Source: Synechococcus sp. CBW1004 (lineage in GTDB: Bacteria > Cyanobacteriota > Cyanobacteriia > PCC-6307 > Cyanobiaceae). Taken from it: a stretch of DNA of 64,000 bases. A model generated the notes under the pieces. It worked only from the letters and a program-made list of their open reading frames with translations, was not told the origin of the DNA and ran no database searches. Below, one piece after another: positions 9,910-18,807 of the stretch; position 1 is the stretch's first letter; each line of letters starts with the position of its first letter. The stretch covers positions 1,302,001 to 1,366,000 of the forward strand of contig NZ_CP060397.1 in assembly GCF_015840715.1 (NCBI RefSeq). Direction: 5' to 3'. A program made the position numbers and the translations under genes.

Positions 9910-10650
9910 ATGACCCGTTCCGATGACCACGGCCGCCGCTGGTCGGCACTGCTGCGGCCCGTTCTCCTGGCTGCCCTGATCAGCCTGCTGCCGCTGTCGC
10001 TGGCCGCCTGCAGCCCGGACGCCGGCAGTCGCCCGCTCGGTTGCGCCAGCGCCTCCACCCCCTGCCTGCAGGGCAAGGCGGTCGTCTCGCTCGAAACCAG
10101 CAGAGGGGTCGTGCAGATCACCGTCGATGGCAATGACGCCCCGCTGACGGCCGGCAATTTCGTCGATCTGGTCAAGCGCGGCGTGTACAACGGCACCGCT
10201 TTCCACCGGGTGGTGCGCGAACCGTTGCCCTTCGTGGTGCAGGGGGGAGATCCCAGCAGCGCCGATCCGAAGGTGCCGGCCGCGAACCACGGCATGGGCA
10301 GCTTCATCGATCCCGCCACCGGTGAGGCCAGGCTGATTCCCCTGGAGCTCAAGCTGAAGCGCAATGGCGAGCTGCGCTACGGCCAGCCGATCACCGCCGC
10401 GGCCCAGAGCCGTGATCTGGAGCTCACCCACCAACGCGGCGCCGTGGCAATGGCGCGCTCCAGCGACCCGAACTCGGCCAGCGCTCAGTTCTATGTGGCT
10501 CTCGAGGCCCTGCCGGAACTGGATGGGCGCTACGCAGTGTTCGGCCGGGTGACCAGCGGCATGGACGTGATCGACCGGATCCAGCAGGGCGACCGCATCA
10601 TCAAGGCGACGGTGCTGCAGGGCGGCACCCTGGTGAAGGGCGAGAGCTGA
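9910..10650 (+). CDS. Cyclophilin-type peptidyl-prolyl cis-trans isomerase, lipoprotein
   Basis: 246 residues. The N-terminus has a basic region, a hydrophobic stretch and a lipobox ending LSLAAC, so it is probably lipid-anchored in the periplasm or thylakoid lumen side. The cyclophilin domain is complete: FVDLVKRGVYNGTAFHRV, FVVQGGDP and the MARSSDPNSASAQFYVAL active-site block, with an insert of about 30 residues before ELTHQRGAVAMAR that is common in cyanobacterial versions. It should catalyse proline isomerisation during protein folding. It follows ycf4 by 5 bp. Confidence 0.92.
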   Translation: MTRSDDHGRRWSALLRPVLLAALISLLPLSLAACSPDAGSRPLGCASASTPCLQGKAVVSLETSRGVVQITVDGNDAPLTAGNFVDLVKRGVYNGTAFHRVVREPLPFVVQGGDPSSADPKVPAANHGMGSFIDPATGEARLIPLELKLKRNGELRYGQPITAAAQSRDLELTHQRGAVAMARSSDPNSASAQFYVALEALPELDGRYAVFGRVTSGMDVIDRIQQGDRIIKATVLQGGTLVKGES

Positions 10651-10652
10651 GC

Positions 10653-10698
10653 GACAAGAAAGACCAGCGCAGTGGCCCGACGAGCCGATGCGCTGGTC
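10653..10698 (-). terminator. Terminator after ilvH
   Basis: A perfect 10-bp inverted repeat, GACCAGCGCA at 10662-10671 and TGCGCTGGTC at 10689-10698, with a 17-nt loop. On the minus strand it is followed by TTTCTTGTC (10661-10653), so it should end the hydrolase-ilvH transcript. The plus side lacks a T tract, though the hairpin also lies just after the cyclophilin stop. Confidence 0.7.
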
Positions 10699-10797
10699 TG
10701 CGGATAGAAGGTCTGCGGATTGAGCCTTCTCCGGCGTGAACCAACTCCACGGGGAGCGATCGGCGTGCGCGGCTGCCGATCCGGCGGCCCGTCCACC

Positions 10798-11328
10798 TCA
10801 GGCCGGGACGCGCTTGACCGAGGCGGTGGCCTTGAGCCACTCGGTGTTCACCCCTGAGGCCCGCTCCAGAGCCACCTTGCCGGTGCGGGCGATCTCGAGG
10901 ATGCCGTAGCTCTCCAGCAGCCGTTCCAGGGCCACCAGCTTGCCCGGATCGCCCACCACCTCGAGGGTCAGGGCGTCATCGGCCACATCCACCACCTTGG
11001 CGCGGAACACCTGCACCAGATCGAAGATGGCGCTGCGGTTCTCCGCAGGGGCCGACACCTTCAGCAACATCAGCTCGCGCTCCACCGCCGGAATCGTCGA
11101 GAGATCGATCACCCCCAGCACGTTGACCAGCTTGTCGAGCTGCTTGGTCATCTGCTCGACGGTGCGGTCGTCACCTTCCACCACCATCGTCAGGCGCGAG
11201 ACGCCGCGGTTCTCGGCCGGCCCCACCGCCAGGCTCTCGATGTTGAAGCCCCGGCGGGCGAACAGCCCCGAGATACGACTGAGGGCACCGGACTCGTCTT
11301 CGACCAGCACCGAAAGGGTGTGCTTCAT
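10798..11328 (-). CDS. ilvH: Acetolactate synthase small (regulatory) subunit
   Basis: 177 residues starting [12 protein letters not shown]. The N-terminal ACT domain ([20 protein letters not shown]) binds valine for feedback control, and the C-terminal domain ([14 protein letters not shown]...ALTLEVVGD) activates the catalytic IlvB subunit in branched-chain amino-acid synthesis. The ATG overlaps the stop of the upstream alpha/beta hydrolase (ATGA), so the two are likely co-translated. Full length; followed by the hairpin at 10653-10698. Confidence 0.97.
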   Translation of the reverse strand: MKHTLSVLVEDESGALSRISGLFARRGFNIESLAVGPAENRGVSRLTMVVEGDDRTVEQMTKQLDKLVNVLGVIDLSTIPAVERELMLLKVSAPAENRSAIFDLVQVFRAKVVDVADDALTLEVVGDPGKLVALERLLESYGILEIARTGKVALERASGVNTEWLKATASVKRVPA

Positions 11329-12350
11329 GGACCGGGCGGCGAAGGGGGGAGCGATGAGCCCCAAAGGTACGCGGCAGCGGGGGAGGCGGTGGCCTGGAGC
11401 CCGTCCAGCCAGCCCAGCAGGGCGTCATGGAAGCCCTGCGGATCCTCATCGTGGGGACAATGGCCGCAGCGCTCCAGCATCACCAGCGGCAACTCGCCGC
11501 GCACGCGCCGACACTGCTGCGCCACGGCCGGCGGCACCAGGCGATCCTGATGGCCCCAGATCAGCAGCAGCGGATGGCGCAGCCGCCGCAGCAGCGCAGG
11601 CGCCGTGGCGTGATGCGGACGCAGGGCCATGCCGATGCTCATCGCCCGCAGGGCCCGCGGAGCCGTGGGGCGCCGGGCCGGCCTGGCGATCAGGCGCAGC
11701 AGTTCGCCATCGGCCAGAACGGGGGCGTGATAGGCCGACTGCAGCCCCAGTGCCAGCAGCGGTGAATGGGCGATCAGGGGCACGATCAGCTCCAGCGGCA
11801 GCAGGCGGCAGAGGACCCGCACGCTCCACAGCCGCAGCCGGCGGCGCCAGATGGCCTGGCGCGGCGCCCCGATCCCGTCGCCCTCCGCCGCGGTGAGCAG
11901 GGCGGGATCGGGCAGGGGGGCCGCCACCACGGCCCGCACCCAGGCCGGGAAGAAGACGCTGCAGCTGAGCGCCACGAGGCCTCCGAGCGAATGGCCCACC
12001 AGCACCGCCGGCCCCTGCACCACCTGCTCCAGGAATCCCTGCAACTGGCGAGCCCAGAGGCGGTTGTCGAGCCGCACCCGGCGGGCGGGACCGGGCTGGC
12101 TGGAGGCGCCGAAGCCGATCAGATCGAGGCCGTACACGCACCAGCCGGCCGCGGCCAGGGGGGCGGCGTTGTGGCGCCAGTGGCCGCTGGCGGCTCCGAA
12201 GCCATGCAGCAGCACCAGCGGCGGATGTCCGGGCTCCCCCAGCACGCGCCAGTGGCAGGGATGGCAGCGCCACTGCCAGGTGCCATGGCGTCCCCAGTCG
12301 GCTCCGTGAGCCGTGGGATCGGACAGGGCAGGCTGGGATGGCTCAGGCAA
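11325..12350 (-). CDS. Alpha/beta-fold hydrolase
   Basis: About 341 residues. [17 protein letters not shown] holds the oxyanion-hole region, GHSLGG the nucleophile serine, and [13 protein letters not shown] and [12 protein letters not shown] the acid and histidine. This pattern is common in cyanobacterial hydrolases of unknown substrate. Upstream of these, [16 protein letters not shown] is also conserved in such proteins, so the start must lie above 12300; the only usable codon is TTG 12350. The stop overlaps the ilvH ATG by 4 bp. Divergent from trm1 with almost no gap. Confidence 0.85.
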   Translation of the reverse strand: MPEPSQPALSDPTAHGADWGRHGTWQWRCHPCHWRVLGEPGHPPLVLLHGFGAASGHWRHNAAPLAAAGWCVYGLDLIGFGASSQPGPARRVRLDNRLWARQLQGFLEQVVQGPAVLVGHSLGGLVALSCSVFFPAWVRAVVAAPLPDPALLTAAEGDGIGAPRQAIWRRRLRLWSVRVLCRLLPLELIVPLIAHSPLLALGLQSAYHAPVLADGELLRLIARPARRPTAPRALRAMSIGMALRPHHATAPALLRRLRHPLLLIWGHQDRLVPPAVAQQCRRVRGELPLVMLERCGHCPHDEDPQGFHDALLGWLDGLQATASPAAAYLWGSSLPPSPPGP

Positions 12351-12362
12351 GGGACGGTTGCG

Positions 12363-13565
12363 GTGATCACCCGCCAGGGGGGCGAGACGCCTCACTATTG
12401 CGAAGGCCAGGCGCGCGTGCAGCTCGGCGGAGGCTTCTTCCGGCCCGACTCCCGGCCTGCCCGCGATCTGACAGTGCTGCTGGCCCGCCTGCTGGCTCGG
12501 CGGGGACCGCTGCGCCTGCTGGATCTGATGGCCGGCTGCGGGATCCGCAGCCTGCGCTGCGCCCTTGAGGCGGGCGCCAGCAGCCTCTGGGCCAATGACG
12601 GCGACCCAGACCGCCTGCCGCTGCTGGAGAGCAACCTCGCCGCCATTCCCGACGCGGTGGAGCTTCGCTGCACCGCCCTGACGGCCCAGCGGCTGCTGGC
12701 GGGCTGCCTGGAGCGGCAGCAGCGCTTCGAGCTGGTGGATCTCGATGCCTTCGGCTGCCCCAGCGCCCTGGTGCCGCTGGCGCTGGATGCCGTGGCCTTC
12801 GACGGCGTGCTGGTTCTGGCAAGCAGCGACGGCCGATCCCCCACCGGCCACGACCGACCGGCGGCGGTGCGGCGGCTGGGTGCCGCCGCCCGCGCCCATC
12901 CCGCCAGCTGGGAGCTGGCCCTGCGCCTGCAGCTGGGCGTCGTGGCGCGCGAGGCCTGGGCCCAGGGCCGCGGGATGACACCGCTGCTGAGCTTCAGCGA
13001 AGGCCGCACCTTCCGAACGGCCGTACGGCTGCGGCGCAGCCCGGCGGCGGGCGAGGAGGCCCGGCTCGGTCTGCTGGCCCACTGCCACGGCTGCGGCGAC
13101 CAGCAGGTGCAGCCGCTGCTGCGGCTGCGGGCCTGGGCCCCCTGCCGCTGCGGCCTGGGGGGCGGGCCCGATGGCGGCAACCCTGGAACACAACCGCCCC
13201 TGGCGATCAGCGGCCCGCTGTGGATCGGGCCGGTGCAGGACCCGGCCACCCTGGAGAGCCTGCTGGAGGAGGCCATGAACTCGCCTGACAGCGCCTGTCC
13301 GGCGAGCCTGCGGCTGCTGAAGCGTCTGGCCGCCGATCCGGGCGGCACGCCACGCTGCTGGCCCCTGGCGCTGATCGGCCGGCAGCTGGGCGGCGGCCCT
13401 CCGACGCTGCAGGCACTAGTGGAGGCCCTGCGGCATCAGGGCCATGGCGCCTGGAGCAGCGGAGTGATGGACGGGCAGCTGCGCAGCGACGCCCCCTGGG
13501 CGGACGTCCTGAAAACCGCCGCCGACCTGCGGCGAGATCCCGGGACCGCCAGGGCTGCTAAATAG
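12363..13565 (+). CDS. trm1: tRNA (guanine26-N2)-dimethyltransferase, Trm1 family
   Basis: About 400 residues. The N-terminal [26 protein letters not shown] block and the SAM-binding [14 protein letters not shown] identify Trm1. [11 protein letters not shown] corresponds to the catalytic D-P/A-F-G region, and four cysteines ([15 protein letters not shown]) probably bind zinc. Trm1 dimethylates G26 (G27 in some bacteria) of tRNA. It is archaeal/eukaryotic in main distribution but is known in cyanobacteria and Aquifex. GTG 12363 is chosen because AAGGGA lies 8-9 nt upstream and it avoids overlap with the divergent hydrolase; ATG 12285 is the alternative. Confidence 0.88.
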   Translation: MITRQGGETPHYCEGQARVQLGGGFFRPDSRPARDLTVLLARLLARRGPLRLLDLMAGCGIRSLRCALEAGASSLWANDGDPDRLPLLESNLAAIPDAVELRCTALTAQRLLAGCLERQQRFELVDLDAFGCPSALVPLALDAVAFDGVLVLASSDGRSPTGHDRPAAVRRLGAAARAHPASWELALRLQLGVVAREAWAQGRGMTPLLSFSEGRTFRTAVRLRRSPAAGEEARLGLLAHCHGCGDQQVQPLLRLRAWAPCRCGLGGGPDGGNPGTQPPLAISGPLWIGPVQDPATLESLLEEAMNSPDSACPASLRLLKRLAADPGGTPRCWPLALIGRQLGGGPPTLQALVEALRHQGHGAWSSGVMDGQLRSDAPWADVLKTAADLRRDPGTARAAK

Positions 13566-13591
13566 GTAGCCCCTTCGCCTTCGACCGGGCC

Positions 13592-13690
13592 ATGGCCTCT
13601 GAAATCTTCGGCACCGCCGCCATGTTCTGGGTGCTGATCCCGGTGGGCCTGGCCGGAGGCGCCCTGCTCCTGAAGCTGCTCAAGGACTGA
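13592..13690 (+). CDS. petM: Cytochrome b6f complex subunit PetM
   Basis: A 32-residue single-span membrane protein, [20 protein letters not shown] plus [11 protein letters not shown], almost the standard PetM sequence. PetM is subunit VII of the cytochrome b6f complex, a small helix at the complex edge. It lies 26 bp after trm1 and 58 bp before ycf39 on the same strand. Confidence 0.96.
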   Translation: MASEIFGTAAMFWVLIPVGLAGGALLLKLLKD

Positions 13691-13748
13691 GATTCCGGCG
13701 ACGCGGGGCCGACAGGCCGGGCCCTAGGCTCGGCCCCCCCGGACATGG

Positions 13749-14714
13749 ATGATGCAGGTTCTGGTCGTCGGTGGCACGGGCACGCTCGGACGCCAGATCG
13801 CCCGGCAGGCCCTCGACGCCGGCCACAGTGTGCGCTGCATGGTGCGCTCCCCCCGCAAGGCCGCCTTCCTGCAGGAATGGGGCTCTGAGCTCACGCGCGG
13901 CGATCTGCTCGAGCCCGACAGCCTGGACTACGCGCTCGAGGGCCAGGAGGCCGTCATCGATGCCGCCACCGCCCGCGCCAGCGACAGTCTGAGCTGTTAC
14001 GAGATCGACTGGACCGGCAAGCAGAACCTGTTCGCCGCCTGCCGCCGGGCCGGCGTGTCCCGGGTGGTCTTTCTCTCGGTTCTCGATGCGGCCCGCCATC
14101 GCCAGGTGCCGCTGATGGACATCAAGGCGTGCAGCGAAGCCTGGCTCGCCGCCTCGGATCTGGACTACACGATCCTGCAGGTGGCCGCCTTCATGCAGGG
14201 TCTGATCAGCCAGTTCGCCATCCCGGTGCTGGAGAACCAGACCGTCTGGGTGAGCGGCACGCCGACGCCGATCGCTTACATGAACACCCAGGACGTGGCC
14301 CGCTTCGCGGTGGCGGCCCTGAGTCATCCCGAAACGGTGCGCCGCTCCTTCCCCGTGGTTGGCCCCAGGGCCTGGAACACCGGCGAGATCACCCAGCTCT
14401 GCGAGCGCTACACCGGCAAGTCGGCGCGTGTGGTGCGCGTCTCGCCGGTGCTGCTGAAGCTGATGCAGTCGGTGACCTCCTTCTTCGAGGGCAGCCTCAA
14501 CGTGGCCGAGCGGCTCGCCTTCGCCGAGGTGGTGAACGCCGGCTCCGCCTTCGACGCCCCAATGGAGGAGACCTACGCCGCCTTCGGGCTCGATCCGGCC
14601 GACACCACCCGTCTGGAGGACTACCTGCGCGAGTACTACGACACCATCCTCAAGCGCCTGCGCGAGATGGAATCGGACCTCGACAAGGAGGCCAAGAAGA
14701 AGCTGCCCTTCTGA
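13749..14714 (+). CDS. ycf39: Ycf39, atypical SDR photosystem II assembly factor
   Basis: 321 residues starting MMQVLVVGGTGTLGRQIARQ (the NAD(P)-binding GxxGxxG Rossmann loop). It belongs to the NmrA-like atypical SDRs that lack the YxxxK catalytic pair and has the Ycf39-type blocks DAATARASDSLSCYEIDW and DLDYTILQVAAFMQG. In cyanobacteria Ycf39 works with high-light-inducible proteins to deliver chlorophyll to newly made D1. The charged C-terminus (REMESDLDKEAKKKLPF) is typical. ATG 13752 is an equally good start. Confidence 0.93.
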   Translation: MMQVLVVGGTGTLGRQIARQALDAGHSVRCMVRSPRKAAFLQEWGSELTRGDLLEPDSLDYALEGQEAVIDAATARASDSLSCYEIDWTGKQNLFAACRRAGVSRVVFLSVLDAARHRQVPLMDIKACSEAWLAASDLDYTILQVAAFMQGLISQFAIPVLENQTVWVSGTPTPIAYMNTQDVARFAVAALSHPETVRRSFPVVGPRAWNTGEITQLCERYTGKSARVVRVSPVLLKLMQSVTSFFEGSLNVAERLAFAEVVNAGSAFDAPMEETYAAFGLDPADTTRLEDYLREYYDTILKRLREMESDLDKEAKKKLPF

Positions 14715-15008
14715 TCGGTCCACGCCAGGCCTGGAAGCGAGTGAGCCGCGACGGACAGGGTCGCTGAGATCCGGAACAGGGACCTCAAGGCCGCCCATGC
14801 CATGCGCACGTCCTGCACAGCCGAGAGAAACCGCAACGGGCAAGCCACGACGGCGGAGCGGGGGCCGATCCGCCGCCCGACCCCAGCACCCATCGCCAGG
14901 CCGGCGGGGCCGGCTCGCCAAGCGACCCGCCGGCAAGTTCAGACGTACTATCGACCACGCCGCCCGGCGGCCGGCGAACCTTCAGCCCCTCACCCATCGT
15001 TCCCTGCC

Positions 15009-15224
15009 ATGGCCATCGCCCAGATCAAGAACCTGCAGCGTCGCCTGGCGGTGCTGGAGGAGGAGGCCGTGGCGGAGGTGACGCGGGCCTGCGGCCATGA
15101 GCTGTGGCAGAGCCTCGGCTTCGATGCCCTCGACACGCTCGAGGATGCCGATCGTCGCGCCCGCGCCAACTACTACTACGGTCAGCTGCAGACGGTGCGC
15201 GAGCTCAGAGACGCCCTCGCCTGA
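15009..15224 (+). CDS. Small conserved cyanobacterial protein, helical
   Basis: 71 residues starting MAIAQIKNLQRRLAVLEEEAV, predicted mostly alpha-helical with a possible short coiled coil at the N-terminus and an acidic/Arg-rich middle. It has no signal peptide or membrane segment. A purine-poor leader of 294 bp after ycf39 shows no other gene. Its last 20 bp overlap the end of the convergent pseudouridine synthase gene. Function unknown. The ATG at 15009 is the best start because sequence upstream in this frame looks random. Confidence 0.65.
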   Translation: MAIAQIKNLQRRLAVLEEEAVAEVTRACGHELWQSLGFDALDTLEDADRRARANYYYGQLQTVRELRDALA

Positions 15225-15813
15225 GCAGGGCCGCGAGCCGCTCCTGTTCGCTGGCGCTGACAGCACGCCATTCCCCGGGGGCCAGGCCCTCCAGGCTCAG
15301 CGGCGCGGCGCCGTCCATCAGATCGATTGCCACCCGCAGCAGCCGCAGCGTCGGCAGGCCCACCGCCGCCGTCATCCGCCGCACCTGGCGGTTGCGCCCC
15401 TCGCGCAGCTCCAGCCAGAGCCAGCTGGTGGGCACCGTGAGCCGGTGGCGGATCGGCGGATCGCGCTCCGGCAGATCCGGCGGGGCCTCCATCGCCTCCG
15501 CCCGTGCCGGCAGGGTGGGGCGGCCCTGAATGCTGACGCCCCGTCGCAGGGCCTCGAGAGCGGTGGTGTCGACCTGACCTTCCACCTGCACCCAGTAGCG
15601 GCGCCAGTGTCCCCAGCGCGGATCGGTGAGCCGTTGCTGCAGTCGGCCGTCATCGGTGAGCAGCAGCAGACCCTCGCTGTCGGCATCCAGCCGGCCTGCG
15701 GCGTAAACGCCGGGGATGGTGATGAACTCGGCCAGACATCCCCAACGGCTGCCGGGTTCGGGGGTGAACTGGCTCAGCACCCCGTAGGGCTTATGGAACA
15801 GCAGTGCGGTCAC
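15205..15813 (-). CDS. Pseudouridine synthase, RluE/RsuA family
   Basis: 202 residues starting at GTG 15813 (MTALLFHKPYGVLSQF). GRLDADSEGLLLLTDDG contains the catalytic aspartate of the RsuA/RluB/RluE/RluF family, and EGRNRQVRRM the conserved Arg-rich motif. It lacks an N-terminal S4 domain and is short, both as in RluE, which modifies 23S rRNA U2457 in E. coli; the exact target here is inferred. Convergent with the small gene at 15009-15224 (20-bp overlap). Confidence 0.9.
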   Translation of the reverse strand: MTALLFHKPYGVLSQFTPEPGSRWGCLAEFITIPGVYAAGRLDADSEGLLLLTDDGRLQQRLTDPRWGHWRRYWVQVEGQVDTTALEALRRGVSIQGRPTLPARAEAMEAPPDLPERDPPIRHRLTVPTSWLWLELREGRNRQVRRMTAAVGLPTLRLLRVAIDLMDGAAPLSLEGLAPGEWRAVSASEQERLAALLRRGRL

Positions 15814-15865
15814 GGCTCGCTCTGGCCCTGAACAATGGCCGGGAACGGATCTGGCGCGGGGCGGC

Positions 15866-15955
15866 TCAGCCGTTCTGGCGCAGGCGCCAGAGATTGACCA
15901 CACCGATGGAGATCAACAGCAGACCCAGATCCATCGACACGGGCGGCAGCAGCAT
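15866..15955 (-). CDS. Possible 29-residue single-span membrane peptide
   Basis: The open frame reads MLLPPVSMDLGLLLISIGVV then NLWRLRQNG: a hydrophobic stretch of about 17 residues followed by a basic tail, the shape of the small thylakoid subunits found in cyanobacteria. It does not match PetG, PetL, PetN, PsaM or Psb30 as I know them. It lies upstream of the pseudouridine synthase on the same strand. Without a homologue search this remains tentative. Confidence 0.35.
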   Translation of the reverse strand: MLLPPVSMDLGLLLISIGVVNLWRLRQNG

Positions 15956-16148
15956 GGCGGGCTCAGCGACGGAACGGGAGAAAACTCCCGGGTGTGGACC
16001 CTACCCGGCGAACGCTCCGCTCCGCGACGACCGGAAGCAGGAGCCGTGGCCCCGCACAGAGGATGCCCGAGCCGCAGGGCCGGGGGTGGGACGGGAGTCG
16101 GCAAGCGCCTAGACTTTGCTTTCCGTTTGCGATCCCAGCCGCTTCCGC

Positions 16149-16418
16149 ATGATCGAGACCTCCGGAGTGATCGAGAAGGAACAGGGCAACGGCTTCTACC
16201 TCGTCACCCTGGAGCAGCCTGCCGGTCACCAGTGCCTCTGCCGCGCCGCCGGCAAGCTCACCAAATTCCGCATCAAGCTGCTGGCGGGCGACAAGGTGCT
16301 GGTGGAGATCAGCCCCTACGACCTCACCCGCGGCCGCATCACCTATCGCGAGCGCAATGCCGGTGCCACGGGTCCCCGCCCGGGTGGCAACCGCCCCGGC
16401 GGTCCCCGTCGCCGCTGA
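16149..16418 (+). CDS. infA: Translation initiation factor IF-1
   Basis: 89 residues, MIETSGVIEKEQGNGFYLVT... with the S1/OB-fold blocks KLTKFRIKLLAGDKVLVEIS and YDLTRGRITYRE. IF-1 binds the A-site of the 30S subunit during initiation. Standard IF-1 has about 72 residues; this one carries a Gly/Pro/Arg-rich tail of about 17 residues (NAGATGPRPGGNRPGGPRRR), characteristic of picocyanobacterial versions. Followed by a GC-rich hairpin at 16444-16475. Confidence 0.96.
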   Translation: MIETSGVIEKEQGNGFYLVTLEQPAGHQCLCRAAGKLTKFRIKLLAGDKVLVEISPYDLTRGRITYRERNAGATGPRPGGNRPGGPRRR

Positions 16419-16777
16419 ACGCCTGCCCAGGACTGTGTCCCTGAGCCCCGGGTCCACTGTCGGTGGCCCGGGGCTTTGTGATGTCACGGCTCCCTCAGCC
16501 CGGAGCGCGGGCCGAGGTTCGGCTGCTCCAGGGGCCTTGCAATCGTGCCCCGGCCAGGATCACAGGCGCGGAGCGAAGCTGCCCTGACAGACGCACAACC
16601 CAGCATGCGGCCGCCCGTGAGGGAGGCCCTGAACCATGGCTGGGGCGGGAAGCAGTGGGACAACTGCGGATGGAGTCTCCATCAGCGAGACCAGACCTCA
16701 TCGCGCGGTTCTCCTGGCTGTCCTGAAGGCGTTGCGCTCAGACTGCCGAGTCAGACCGTCGCCGCGGACCGCCGCCT
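16419..16777. other. Intergenic region between infA and NTRC (convergent)
   Basis: 359 bp. It contains the infA terminator hairpin (16444-16475). Beyond that I see no open frame with protein-like composition and no tRNA. It probably only separates the two convergent transcripts. Confidence 0.5.
16444..16478 (+). terminator. Probable terminator of infA
   Basis: A perfect 9-bp stem, AGCCCCGGG at 16444-16452 and CCCGGGGCT at 16467-16475, with a 14-nt loop, begins 26 bp after the infA stop. It is followed by only TTTG, so the T tract is short and termination may be partial. Confidence 0.6.
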
Positions 16778-18196
16778 TCAGACCGCCGCGGGTGCCAGCA
16801 GGCCCTCGATGGCCGCCTTGAACTCGCTGCGCTGCTTGACGCCCTTGAACTGCTGCTTCAGCTCCTTGCCGAAGAACAGCTGCACGGTGGGCGTGCCGGT
16901 GACGCCGGCCTGCTGGGCGATCTCCTGATCGGCCTCGATGTCGATCTCGACGCCCTGGGCACGCCCGCCCAGCTCCTCCAACACCCGTTTCAGCTGAGGC
17001 TTGAGCACGTGGCAGGGCCCACAGGTGGGCGAGGTGTAAACCACCAGCAGCGGCCGCTGGCTGTCGTGGTACAGCTTGCGGAGGGCATAGGAGCCCTTTT
17101 GCCAGAGGGCATCGGGGTCGAAGTTGGCCTCATCGCTCTCGGCCGTGCGCTTCGGTTCGCCCACCGCCTCGGGCTCCACCGAAGCGCGCTTGACCTCCAC
17201 CGCCAGGTTGTGGTGACTGAGCCAGCGCTCGGCGGCCAGGGCCGCCTGGCAGCCGCTGCCGGCGGCGGTGATGCCCTGGCGCCACTCGGCGTCGGCCACA
17301 TCGCCGGCGGCGAAGACGCCCTCGATGCTGGTTTCGGGACGGCCGGGCCTGGTCACCAGATAGCCGTGGCTGTCGACGTCCAGCTGGCCGCGCACGAGGC
17401 GGGTGTTGGGGGTGTGGCCGATGGCATAGAAGAGGCCCTTCACCGCCAGCTCCTCGGTGGCGCCGCTGACGACATCGCGGAGGGTGATGGCCTCGAGCCA
17501 GTCGCTGCCGCTGCAATCGGCCACCTGGCGATTCCAGTGCACGGTGATGTTCGGGTTGGCCAGCACCCGATCGGCCATGGCCTTGCTGGCGCGCAGCTGT
17601 CCGGAGCGCACGATCAGATGCACATGATCGCCGTACTTGGTGAGATAGACAGCCTCCTCGCAGGCGGAGTCGCCGCCGCCGACCACGGCCACCGCCTGGT
17701 TGCGGAACTGGGGGGTGGCGCCATCACAGATGGCACAGGCGCTGATGCCGCTGCTCCAGAAGCGCTCCTCCTGGGGCAGTCCAAGACGGTTCGCACTGGC
17801 ACCTGTGGCCAGGATCACGCTCTGGGCCTGATAGGTGGTGCCGTCGGCCGTGATCCGGAACGGCCGCTGGGACAGATCGATCTCGGTGGCATCCGCCAGC
17901 ACCAGAGTCGTGCCCCAGCGCTCCGCCTGAGCCTTCATCCTGTCCATCAGCTCGGGCCCAAGGATGCCGTCAGGGAAGCCGGGGAAGTTCTCCACATGGG
18001 TCGTGGTCATCAGCTGACCGCCCGGGATGCCGCCGTCCTGGAAACCGGTGATCAGCAGCGGACGCAGATTGGCGCGAGCCGCATAAATGGCGGCGGTGTA
18101 CCCGGCCGGTCCGGAGCCGACGATCACCACATTCTCTACAGCCGGATCAGCCTGGGAGGGACGACCTTGCTGACCGCCGGGCCCGACGTCGGTCAT
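16778..18196 (-). CDS. ntrC-type (NTRC): NADPH-dependent thioredoxin reductase with fused thioredoxin (NTRC)
   Basis: 472 residues. The reductase half has the FAD loop [17 protein letters not shown], the redox-active CAIC pair, and the NADPH site [21 protein letters not shown] linker of about 55 residues leads to a thioredoxin domain with CGPC and the cis-Pro block [16 protein letters not shown] uses NADPH directly to reduce 2-Cys peroxiredoxins and Calvin-cycle or pigment enzymes, and so works in darkness or low light. It is restricted to oxygenic phototrophs and a few others. ATG 18196. A 180-bp, relatively AT-rich leader separates it from the next gene upstream. Confidence 0.97.
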   Translation of the reverse strand: MTDVGPGGQQGRPSQADPAVENVVIVGSGPAGYTAAIYAARANLRPLLITGFQDGGIPGGQLMTTTHVENFPGFPDGILGPELMDRMKAQAERWGTTLVLADATEIDLSQRPFRITADGTTYQAQSVILATGASANRLGLPQEERFWSSGISACAICDGATPQFRNQAVAVVGGGDSACEEAVYLTKYGDHVHLIVRSGQLRASKAMADRVLANPNITVHWNRQVADCSGSDWLEAITLRDVVSGATEELAVKGLFYAIGHTPNTRLVRGQLDVDSHGYLVTRPGRPETSIEGVFAAGDVADAEWRQGITAAGSGCQAALAAERWLSHHNLAVEVKRASVEPEAVGEPKRTAESDEANFDPDALWQKGSYALRKLYHDSQRPLLVVYTSPTCGPCHVLKPQLKRVLEELGGRAQGVEIDIEADQEIAQQAGVTGTPTVQLFFGKELKQQFKGVKQRSEFKAAIEGLLAPAAV

Positions 18197-18376
18197 GACT
18201 TGTGCGGAATCACTACGAGTTAGACCTTAGAAGACAGGGGGCCGGTGCGGCGGAGCACCTCAAAGCGCCGGAAGACGCCTGAACAATCCCCGAGCGCGCC
18301 TGCACTGCAGAACCGCCGGGATGACGAAGATATGAAAACCGAAGCGCCGGACGCGTCGCGGTTCTTCAGGTTTGCT

Positions 18377-18694
18377 TTAGATTTCGAGCAGTCCGTCGCT
18401 TTCCGGCCTCCTGCGGCCTTCCGGGTCGCTGTTCCAGCAGCCCGCTCCAAGATCCTGGGGAACCATCAACACCGTCTGGCTCAGCTCGAGGGGATGATCC
18501 TCCAGGCAGAGCAGCCACTCCCGGAACTCTTCGTTGATCGCATAGCTCTCCTCGTAGAGCTCGCGGCTGTCAAGGGTGGCGCGCCGGGACACCGCCCAGC
18601 AGACCGCGACGGTGAGGCGGCGGTGAACGGCGGCTTCGATCAGGCCATCCTCGGAAGGGCCGTCATTTGCCGCGCCGTGTTTTCGAGCCGTCAT
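18377..18694 (-). CDS. Hypothetical protein
   Basis: About 105 residues from ATG 18694; GTG 18757 would add 21. The middle part, ELYEESYAINEEFREWLLCL followed by EDHPLELSQTVLMVPQDL, has the amphipathic, acidic look of a real conserved helix pair, while the N-terminus and last 20 residues are low complexity. No recognised domain, signal or membrane segment. It is on the same strand as NTRC, 180 bp upstream of it. Could be a lineage-specific gene. Confidence 0.45.
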   Translation of the reverse strand: MTARKHGAANDGPSEDGLIEAAVHRRLTVAVCWAVSRRATLDSRELYEESYAINEEFREWLLCLEDHPLELSQTVLMVPQDLGAGCWNSDPEGRRRPESDGLLEI

Positions 18695-18807
18695 GGCCAG
18701 TCCCCGAGTGGCACCACGTTGGCGGGCGACGGGCCAGGCGGTTGTGTTGGTTGACACACCTTTGCAGAAGCCCCGCTGCCAGCCCCCGGGCGCCTGAGGC
18801 GCGCCGC

